Of a stretch of DNA of 64,000 nucleotides, positions 1 to 5,944 are shown one piece after another (position 1 is the first letter of the stretch; each line of letters begins with the position of its first letter). Origin of the DNA: Brasilonema sennae CENA114 (GTDB lineage Bacteria; Cyanobacteriota; Cyanobacteriia; Cyanobacteriales; Nostocaceae); contig NZ_CP030118.1 of assembly GCF_006968745.1 (NCBI RefSeq), positions 6,840,284 through 6,904,283 on the forward strand, written 5' to 3'. The position numbers were made by a program, and so were the translations under genes. The notes below the pieces were generated by a model. The model was not told the origin of the DNA and did no database searches. It was given only the letters and a program-made list of their open reading frames with translations.

Positions 1-2
1 AT

Positions 3-365
3 TTAAAATACCTCAGCGTTTTGAGTCAAGCGAAACAGCTAATTCAAAATTCAAAATCTGCTCTACAAGCAAGCTACGCAAATAAAGTATGGAAGTCATC
101 CTCATCTTCCCATTCCCCTATTTCTCAATCAGAAACTGAGAGCAACCTAATTAAAGATAAGAAGGGAGAAATTCTTTATCAGCAGCAGCAAACCACTCAA
201 GTTGAGGCGAAACCAGATTGGATTGAAGCACAAGCTCAAACGATTGGCTATGAAAAACATCCTCTGGAGCAAGTTCTTGAATGGCTAGACCAAATTATGC
301 TTTGGCTCGAAGATATATTTGTAAGAATTGGTCTATTTTTGCGGAGGCTATTCCGGGGAAAATAA
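3..365 (+). CDS. Hypothetical protein, probably cut by the left edge
   Basis: The frame is open to the left edge; the first possible start seen is TTG at 21, with no stop before it, so the true start may lie outside. About 114 residues follow that TTG. The N-terminal part is polar and low in complexity. The C-terminal 35 residues form a Trp/Leu-rich helix (LEQVLEWLDQIMLWL) ending in a basic RRLFRGK tail, which could associate with a membrane surface. The last 18 bases overlap the end of the convergent MocR gene. I do not recognise the family. Confidence 0.5.
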   Translation, partial: LKYLSVLSQAKQLIQNSKSALQASYANKVWKSSSSSHSPISQSETESNLIKDKKGEILYQQQQTTQVEAKPDWIEAQAQTIGYEKHPLEQVLEWLDQIMLWLEDIFVRIGLFLRRLFRGK

Positions 366-1820
366 AATTTGAGCTATCGTACAAATGCTCTCCATCAGCT
401 GCTGCTGTGTTAGTTCACCGTAACCAAAAATAAATTCTCCTTGAGAATGTGGTATAAGATAATGAGGTCCAGCAGACATCATCCCAATACCATGTGAAGC
501 AGCACGTTGGATAATCTCTTGATCACTAAAAGGACTGTGCAATCTCACCATGAGATGGATTCCCGCCTTCTCTCCCAAAATCGTTGCTTTGTCTCCAAAA
601 TAAACGTTTAATGCCTTCACAAGGGCTTGACGACGCTGATCGTAAAGCGATCGCATTTTTCTAATATGGCGTTCTAAATGTCCTTCCTCGATAAAGTCTG
701 TGAGAACTTGTTGTTCGAGTAAGGGGAGATGGCGATCGCTCAACCATTTACCACGAGCAAAAACAGAAATCAAACTTTTTGGTAGGACTAAATAACCAAT
801 TCGCAGCGAAGGAAACAGCACTTTGGAAAACGTACCAATATAAAGTACAGAATCACTGCGATCCAATCCTTGTAAAGCTGGAATCGGTTTGTCACCATAG
901 CGATATTCACTATCATAGTCGTCTTCGATGATGAAAGCCCCTGTTTGTCGTGCCCAAGTGAGTAATTCTAACCGTCGAGGTAGAGAAAGTATTGCACCTG
1001 TGGGAAATTGATGAGAAGGTGTCACGTAAACAAGCCGGATTTGTTCGTTAGAATTATTAGCTAAGTCTTTAACTATTAAGCCTGAATCATCCACACTAAT
1101 GGGTAAGAGCTTAGCACCATGAGTCTGAAATATGAGCCGTGCGCTTAAGTATCCTGGGTCTTCCATAGCAATAACATCATCAGGTTCAATGAACAAGCGC
1201 ATAATTAAATCGAGTGCTTGCTGAGTTCCATTGACAATGAGGACTTGGTCTGGTTCACAGTTGACAGCGCGGGAACGACAGAGATATCGAGAGATAGCTT
1301 CCCGCAAAGGTTTGTATCCTAGAATATCCCTTGAGTAGTCAAGCCATTGCAAATCAGAGCAACAGTAATGAGAAAGTAGTTTGCGCCATAGCTTGATCGG
1401 AAATTGCTCTAAAGCTGGTCGTCCGTAGCGGAAGTTAATTGGCATTTCCGGCTCAGGAATTCTAGGGACATTTTTTGTTTGAATTAATGAATCACCATAT
1501 TTAGATAACTTGACTGGTGGACGAGTCATTTTTTCAGTTGATGAAATCGGCGTTGAACGCAGTAAATCATCAGGAAGTTGAGTGCAAACAAAAGTACCAG
1601 AACCTAGAACAGTTTCTATATATCCCTCACTCAAGAGTTGATCGTAAGTTTGAGTCACAGTTGTGCGAGAAATCCCTAAAGATTTGGCAAGCTGACGTGT
1701 AGAAGGAATTCGTCTTCCTGGTAATAACCTCCCGCCAAGAATGGCTTGACGCAGTTCTTCGTAAAGCTGTTGATGAAGTGGTGAAGGGGAATTGCGTAAG
1801 AGCGTAAGGGCAAAATCCAT
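348..1820 (-). CDS. MocR/PdxR-type regulator (GntR HTH fused to aminotransferase-like domain)
   Basis: 490 residues with the two-part MocR layout. A GntR winged helix lies at about residues 12-80 (SPLHQQLYEELRQAILGG, then PSTRQLAKSLGISRTTV). A fold-type I aminotransferase domain follows at about 130-485. Within it IIEDDYDSEYRY contains the PLP-ring aspartate, FSK supplies Lys333 for the Schiff base, and SLRIGY supplies an arginine near the PLP phosphate. Members of this family use PLP as effector or cofactor and usually control adjacent genes. It diverges from the GNAT array, and the intergenic repeats described separately suit autoregulation plus control of that array. Its target metabolite cannot be read from the sequence; vitamin B6 or amino-acid metabolism is a family-based guess. 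Confidence 0.9.
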   Translation of the reverse strand: MDFALTLLRNSPSPLHQQLYEELRQAILGGRLLPGRRIPSTRQLAKSLGISRTTVTQTYDQLLSEGYIETVLGSGTFVCTQLPDDLLRSTPISSTEKMTRPPVKLSKYGDSLIQTKNVPRIPEPEMPINFRYGRPALEQFPIKLWRKLLSHYCCSDLQWLDYSRDILGYKPLREAISRYLCRSRAVNCEPDQVLIVNGTQQALDLIMRLFIEPDDVIAMEDPGYLSARLIFQTHGAKLLPISVDDSGLIVKDLANNSNEQIRLVYVTPSHQFPTGAILSLPRRLELLTWARQTGAFIIEDDYDSEYRYGDKPIPALQGLDRSDSVLYIGTFSKVLFPSLRIGYLVLPKSLISVFARGKWLSDRHLPLLEQQVLTDFIEEGHLERHIRKMRSLYDQRRQALVKALNVYFGDKATILGEKAGIHLMVRLHSPFSDQEIIQRAASHGIGMMSAGPHYLIPHSQGEFIFGYGELTQQQLMESICTIAQILFSPE

Positions 1821-1835
1821 ACTTGCTGAGCGTTC

Positions 1836-1884
1836 AAAGTGGACTTATATAAAATCACAAAAGTGGCTCTTGTAAAAAACCACT
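1836..1884. promoter_or_regulatory. Candidate MocR operator: repeated AAAGTGG boxes
   Basis: AAAGTGG occurs at 1836-1842 and again, in the same direction, at 1860-1866, 24 bases apart. An inverted half (CCACT) follows at 1880-1884. The array lies between the divergent starts of the MocR gene and the first GNAT gene. The first box reads AAAGTGGACTTA, close to the motif I recall as published for the PdxR operator of Corynebacterium (AAAGTGGW followed by CTA). The binding role is inferred. Confidence 0.55.
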
Positions 1885-1964
1885 ATGAAAAATTACCCTA
1901 ACAATAGACTATCGAGCAAAACTTTTGCCTAACATACACTTTTTCTATCATTAGCCTCCTTTGG

Positions 1965-1986
1965 TATAATTCCAAATTTGAGGTGA
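1965..1986 (+). promoter_or_regulatory. -10 box and ribosome binding site of the GNAT array
   Basis: TATAAT at 1965-1970 has no good -35 box 17 bases upstream, which suits an activator-dependent promoter. GAGGTGA at 1980-1986 is a strong Shine-Dalgarno sequence 8 bases before ATG 1995. It overlaps the GTG at 1983, so ATG 1995 is preferred as the start of the first GNAT gene. Confidence 0.5.
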
Positions 1987-1994
1987 AGTTACTT

Positions 1995-2471
1995 ATGCGG
2001 ACACAATCTACAATTCAGGTCAGAGAAGCAACTCCACAAGAAGATTCACTGGTTGCAAAGCACTCGTGTAATTTGTGGCGAGATATTGGTGTTCCTGATG
2101 ACGCCATTGATCCTAACTGGCTTGAGATAACCCTCCAGTTCATGGAACAAGCGCGTCGGGATTTGTTTTACAAAGCGTTTGTTGCAGAGGTTGATGGTTC
2201 AGTTGTTGGTTCTGTAAGTTGTCAACTTTACTCAGGTTTATACCCAAATGTTCTCATGCCACATTACCGCAAATATGGATACATTTGGGGCGTTTACGTT
2301 GAGCCAGCTTATCGTAGACAAGGTATTGCTAAACAATTAACGAGCACAACAGTCAACTATTTCAAATCAATAGGTTGTACGCAAGTGGTTCTTAACGCCT
2401 CTCCCTTAGGTCAACCAGTGTATGAGCAACTTGGTTTTTCAAGTAGTAATGCTATGCATTTAGATTTGTGA
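1995..2471 (+). CDS. GNAT family N-acetyltransferase, copy 1 of a tandem triplet
   Basis: About 158 residues from ATG 1995. The acetyl-CoA binding region shows GYIWGVYVEPAYRRQGIAKQL, with R-R-Q-G-I-A as the pyrophosphate-binding loop, followed by NASPLGQPVYEQLGF, the usual GNAT C-terminal strand and helix. It should transfer an acetyl group from acetyl-CoA to an amine; the substrate is unknown. It is the first gene downstream of the divergent MocR regulator and shares a 230-base stretch, almost identical in DNA, with copy 2. About 100 bases with a stray piece of an inverted-repeat element separate it from copy 2. Confidence 0.9.
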   Translation: MRTQSTIQVREATPQEDSLVAKHSCNLWRDIGVPDDAIDPNWLEITLQFMEQARRDLFYKAFVAEVDGSVVGSVSCQLYSGLYPNVLMPHYRKYGYIWGVYVEPAYRRQGIAKQLTSTTVNYFKSIGCTQVVLNASPLGQPVYEQLGFSSSNAMHLDL

Positions 2472-2477
2472 AGTTCA

Positions 2478-2493
2478 GGACTTACGCAAAAAT
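2478..2493. repeat. Isolated end of a short inverted-repeat element
   Basis: AGGACTTACGCAAAAA matches the left end of the 90-bp element at 3642-3731, but no matching right end is seen nearby. It lies between GNAT copies 1 and 2. It may be the remnant of an excised or recombined copy. Confidence 0.45.
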
Positions 2494-2571
2494 AACATAG
2501 CTGCGTCATTGCGACGTCAGGAAGCAATCTTACAGTCTTGTTCTTTCGTAACTTCTACCTAAGTCTTAAAA

Positions 2572-3036
2572 ATGAAAATTGCGATTACACAAGCAACTCC
2601 ACAGGAAGACACACTGATTGCAAAGCACTTCTATCATATGTGGCGCGATATTGGTGTTCCTGATGACGCCATTGATCCTAACTGGCTTGAGATAACCCTC
2701 CAGTTCATGGAACAAGCGCGTCGGGATTTGTTTTACAAAGCGTTTGTTGCAGAGGTTGATGGTTCAGTTGTTGGTTCTGTAAGTTGTCAACTTTACTCAG
2801 GTTTATACCCAAATGTTCTCATACCACATTACCGCAAATATGGATACATTTGGGGCGTTTACGTTGAGCCAGCTTACCGTAGACAAGGTATTGCTAAGCA
2901 ATTAACCAGCACAACAGTTAACTATTTGAAAGCAGTAGGTTGTACCCAAGTCATTCTTAACGCCTCTCCATTAGGTAAACCAGTTTATGAGCAACTTGGT
3001 TTTTCCAGTAGTAACGCCATGCATTTAGATTTGTAA
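2572..3036 (+). CDS. GNAT family N-acetyltransferase, copy 2 of a tandem triplet
   Basis: 154 residues with the same GNAT core as copy 1 (VEPAYRRQGIAKQL, then NASPLGKPVYEQLGF). Residues from WRDIGVPDD to VEPAYRRQG match copy 1 except for one Met/Ile change. The first 25 residues resemble copy 3 more (IAKHFYHM in both). This mosaic suggests conversion between neighbours. The stop codon is followed after two bases by the start of copy 3, so translation of the two is probably coupled. Substrate unknown. Confidence 0.9.
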   Translation: MKIAITQATPQEDTLIAKHFYHMWRDIGVPDDAIDPNWLEITLQFMEQARRDLFYKAFVAEVDGSVVGSVSCQLYSGLYPNVLIPHYRKYGYIWGVYVEPAYRRQGIAKQLTSTTVNYLKAVGCTQVILNASPLGKPVYEQLGFSSSNAMHLDL

Positions 3037-3038
3037 AG

Positions 3039-3530
3039 ATGAAAATTGCTATTAGAGAAGCTACTCAACAAGAAGACTCACTTATTGCAAAGCACTTCTA
3101 TCATATGTCGAAAGATATTGGTGTTGCTGATGATGCTATTAACCCTGATTGGCTTGATATTATCGTTCAGTTTATAGAGCAGGCTCGTCAGGATTTATTT
3201 TACAAAGCATTTGTGGCAGAAGTTGAGGGTGTAATTGTTGGTTCTACAAGTTGTCAACTCTATACAGTCAGAGGTCTTTACCCAAATATTCTCAAGCAGC
3301 AATTTCGCAAAACTGGTTACATTTGGGGCGTTTATGTTGAACCAGCTTACCGCAGACAAGGTATCGCCAAACAATTAATTAGCACGACGGTTAACTATTT
3401 GAAAGAAATTGGTTGTACGCGAGTACGTCTTGACGCCTCTACAATGGGTCAACCAGTTTATGAAAGTCTTGGTTTTTCCAGTGGCAATGCTATGCAATTG
3501 GACTTAATTGATACTGCTTTTATACCGTAA
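3039..3530 (+). CDS. GNAT family N-acetyltransferase, copy 3 of a tandem triplet
   Basis: 163 residues, the most diverged member, with the same acetyl-CoA loop (VEPAYRRQGIAKQL) and end (DASTMGQPVYESLGF). It has extra residues in SCQLYTVRGLYPN and a C-terminal extension of about nine residues relative to copies 1 and 2. It starts two bases after copy 2. Distinct substrate preference is possible but not shown. Confidence 0.88.
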   Translation: MKIAIREATQQEDSLIAKHFYHMSKDIGVADDAINPDWLDIIVQFIEQARQDLFYKAFVAEVEGVIVGSTSCQLYTVRGLYPNILKQQFRKTGYIWGVYVEPAYRRQGIAKQLISTTVNYLKEIGCTRVRLDASTMGQPVYESLGFSSGNAMQLDLIDTAFIP

Positions 3531-3547
3531 ATTAGCGTTGAAAAAAA

Positions 3548-3618
3548 CCGCAGAGAGCGAATTTGCGGTGTGGATGTTCCTCCCGCAAAGTTCGCGGTGG
3601 GCGCAGAGTACGCAGAGG
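3548..3618. repeat. Dispersed CGCAGAG-type repeat, copy A
   Basis: A 71-base stretch downstream of the GNAT array recurs almost unchanged, in reverse orientation, at 31942-32013. It shares the edge words CCGCAGAG and GCGCAGAG with the terminal repeats around the GxxExxY gene at 26.8-27.3 kb. It appears to be a non-coding dispersed element. Confidence 0.7.
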
Positions 3619-3641
3619 AGAAAATAGAGAGTATATGTAAT

Positions 3642-3731
3642 AGGACTTACGCAAAAACCCTTTTAAACCCTCTTAACTTTGTGCTCTTTGCGTCCTTTGC
3701 GGTTTATTTTTCATTATTTTGCGTAAGTCCT
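3642..3731. mobile_element. Short inverted-repeat (MITE-like) element
   Basis: AGGACTTACGCAAAA at 3642-3656 is the exact reverse complement of TTTTGCGTAAGTCCT at 3717-3731. The 60 bases between contain no gene. Size and perfect 15-base ends suit a miniature inverted-repeat element. One end occurs alone at 2478. No transposase with matching ends is in the window. Confidence 0.6.
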
Positions 3732-3838
3732 GTGTAATTTAAAAGCAGCGAAGGGAGTAGTACGTCTTTGTAGCAAGAATCGAGGCGCACAGGCAAGATG
3801 CCCATCCCACAAAAGAATCGTAATTGGAGTTAATAAAT

Positions 3839-4543
3839 ATGAGTTCTTTAAACAATCAAATCAACCACGAACAGTTAACCCCTACACAACGCACCTCAAT
3901 TAAGCGAATTCCTCAGCGCGGTCATTACGAACATCAACTTATCTATCAAATTTTAGATGAAGGGTTGATTTGTCACGTGGGATTTGTTGTAGACAACCAA
4001 CCGTTCGTGATTCCAACTGCTTACGGTCGTGTGGAAGACAAACTCTATATTCATGGTTCACCTGCAAGTCGAATGTTGCGTTCTTTGCTTACAGGTATCG
4101 AAGTTTGTGTGACGGTCACTTTGTTAGATGGTTTAGTACTAGCGCGGTCAGCTTTTCACCATTCCATGAACTACCGTTCTGTGGTGATATTTGGTACAGC
4201 TACCCTTGTACAAGACGCTGAGCAAAAACTAGAAGCACTACGAGCTTTTACTGAGCATATTGTGCCAGAACGATGGGCGGAGGTACGTCCACCCAATCGT
4301 CAAGAATTACAGGGAACTTTAGTGCTTTCTCTTCCTATTACAGAAGCATCTGCCAAAGTGCGGACAGGTCCACCATTGGATGATGAGGAAGATTATAGCT
4401 TGTCCGTATGGGCGGGTGTTTTGCCTTTGCAAGTGGTTACTGGTGATGCGATTGCTGATCCACGTTTGCATACAGAAACTGCTTTACCAAAATATATAGA
4501 AAAATATACTCGCCAAGCGCAGCCAAATAACAGGCGGGAGTGA
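3839..4543 (+). CDS. Pyridoxamine 5'-phosphate oxidase-like flavin-binding protein
   Basis: 234 residues from ATG 3839, chosen because GGAG at 3826-3829 sits 9 bases upstream; a TTG at 3824 is in frame but unlikely. The split-barrel region is visible: GLICHVGFVVDNQPFVIPTA, LYIHGSPASRMLRSL and SVVIFGTATLV, as in the PPOx/NimA-like group that binds FMN or F420. These enzymes reduce small aromatic or nitro compounds or bind flavin; the substrate is unknown. MocR genes often neighbour PPOx-like and GNAT genes in bacteria, so this gene may belong to the same regulon, although repeats separate it from the GNATs. Confidence 0.85.
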   Translation: MSSLNNQINHEQLTPTQRTSIKRIPQRGHYEHQLIYQILDEGLICHVGFVVDNQPFVIPTAYGRVEDKLYIHGSPASRMLRSLLTGIEVCVTVTLLDGLVLARSAFHHSMNYRSVVIFGTATLVQDAEQKLEALRAFTEHIVPERWAEVRPPNRQELQGTLVLSLPITEASAKVRTGPPLDDEEDYSLSVWAGVLPLQVVTGDAIADPRLHTETALPKYIEKYTRQAQPNNRRE

Positions 4544-4548
4544 ACTTT

Positions 4549-4667
4549 TCAACAACTTTGTAGATTAATAGGCGATATTTCTTTCCAAGCTTCTGATTCA
4601 TTTGCAGCACACCAAAGGTCATATTTCTGCTGAAGATTTAACCAAGTGGTCATCCTCGTAGTTTACA
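4549..4667 (-). pseudogene. Remnant of a higA-like antitoxin gene
   Basis: Bases 4549-4645 match the 3' part of the intact higA gene (5541-5637) with only a few substitutions, including the stop codon. The match then jumps to a segment resembling the DNA upstream of higA (TCCTCGTAGTTTAC here, TCCTCGTAATTTAC near 5863). About 220 bases carrying the start and HTH are missing, so this is an internally deleted copy. With the intact copy it forms direct repeats around the Rpn gene. Confidence 0.8.
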
Positions 4668-4695
4668 ATGTTTCAAAAATTCGTAACTCGTAAGT

Positions 4696-5484
4696 ATGAA
4701 GACAGATGCAATTTTCTACGAGATATTTAAAGAATTTCCCAACATCTTTTTTGAAATCATTGGCAAACCTGAGATTAACACCAATACTTATGAGTTTAGC
4801 GCACCTGAAATTAAACAAAAAAGCTTCCGATTAGATGGAGTATTTTCTCCTCTTGAAGAATTCTCTAATGAACCACTGTATTTTGTAGAGATTCAGTTTT
4901 ACAAAGATGAAGAATTTTATGATCGACTGTTTACAAGTATTTTCCTTTACTTCACCCAATATCAGCCACCCAATTCTGACTGGTTTGCAATAGTCATTTA
5001 TGACAAACGCAGCAATGAACGTAGCTATCCTCTACGTTATCGTTCCTTGTTGGAACCTCATCTGCGTCGCTTTTATCTAGACGAACTTGAAGACGTACCA
5101 GATGATTCTTTGGGACTAGGAATTGTACGCTTAGTTGTAGAGAGTGAGAATAAAACTGGAGAATTCGCAAAAACGCTCATTAACAAAGCTAAGGAGGAAT
5201 TGACTGATACTCTCATCCAAAAGAAAGTTGTAGAATTTATAGAGACAATCGTAGTCTACAAATTTCCTAACTTAAGCCGCGAGGAAATAGAAACCATGCT
5301 GAATTTAAACTTGCTGAAAGAGACTAAAGTTTATCAAGAAGCAAAAGCAGAAGGTGAAGAAGAAGGCGAAATCAAGGCTAAGTTAAAAATTTTGCCAAAG
5401 CTTGTGCAACGAGGGATGAGTATTCAAGAGATAGCAACAATTTTAGAATTGGATACTGACACTATTAGAAATGCTTTGCGTTGA
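4696..5484 (+). CDS. Rpn/DUF2887-type PD-(D/E)XK nuclease
   Basis: 262 residues. The nuclease core is near the N-terminus: FRLDGVF (Asp47) and YFVEIQF (Glu65-x-Gln67), the D...ExQ variant of the PD-(D/E)XK motif found in recombination-promoting nucleases. The C-terminal part is charged and helical (EAKAEGEEEGEIKAKLK). It ends in a short helix-turn-helix-like segment (MSIQEIATILELDTDTI). Such proteins are multiplied in filamentous cyanobacteria. Family members can cut DNA and raise recombination; activity here is inferred. It sits between direct repeats formed by a broken and an intact higA. Confidence 0.85.
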   Translation: MKTDAIFYEIFKEFPNIFFEIIGKPEINTNTYEFSAPEIKQKSFRLDGVFSPLEEFSNEPLYFVEIQFYKDEEFYDRLFTSIFLYFTQYQPPNSDWFAIVIYDKRSNERSYPLRYRSLLEPHLRRFYLDELEDVPDDSLGLGIVRLVVESENKTGEFAKTLINKAKEELTDTLIQKKVVEFIETIVVYKFPNLSREEIETMLNLNLLKETKVYQEAKAEGEEEGEIKAKLKILPKLVQRGMSIQEIATILELDTDTIRNALR

Positions 5485-5540
5485 AAAGTCTTAAGAACGT
5501 TGTGCAGAAGATTCACAAGTGAGGTATAATTTTGTGCTTA

Positions 5541-5840
5541 TCAACAAGTTTGTAGATTGATAGGCGATATTTCTTTCCAAGCTTCTGATTCATTAGCAGC
5601 ACACCAAACGTCATATTTCTGCTGAAGATTTAACCAAAGTTCAGGAGTGGTTTGAAATGCTCTAGCCAATCGAAGCGCCATATTCGGTGTCACGCTTGCC
5701 TGTTCATTAACTATCTCAGATACAGTTTTACGAGATACATTAAGAATTTCGGCAAGTTCAGTGATTGTCATGTTAAGAGGTTCAAGGTATTGACGCTTGA
5801 TTAATTCTCCCGGATGTCTGGGTTTTCTTTTAGTAATCAT
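5541..5840 (-). CDS. higA: HigA-family antitoxin (XRE HTH), no adjacent toxin
   Basis: 99 residues. It begins KRKPRHPGELIKRQYLEPLNMT, typical of HigA/VapI proteins. The HTH follows (ITELAEILNVSRKTVSEIVNEQASVTPNMALRLARAF), then the usual tail TTPELWLNLQQKYDVW. Antitoxins of this family bind their own promoter and neutralise a HigB ribonuclease. No HigB gene is present: the 100 bases upstream to the DUF3769 gene are too short, and the other side is the Rpn gene. It may be orphaned or act on a toxin elsewhere. Confidence 0.85.
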   Translation of the reverse strand: MITKRKPRHPGELIKRQYLEPLNMTITELAEILNVSRKTVSEIVNEQASVTPNMALRLARAFQTTPELWLNLQQKYDVWCAANESEAWKEISPINLQTC

Positions 5841-5944
5841 GATTTAAAATTTTAGTGATAATCCTCGTAATTTACGTCGTAAGCATCCCCATCCTGCGAT
5901 TACGTACGCACGCGACGAAGCACGTCTAAATTTTACGTAAAAAG

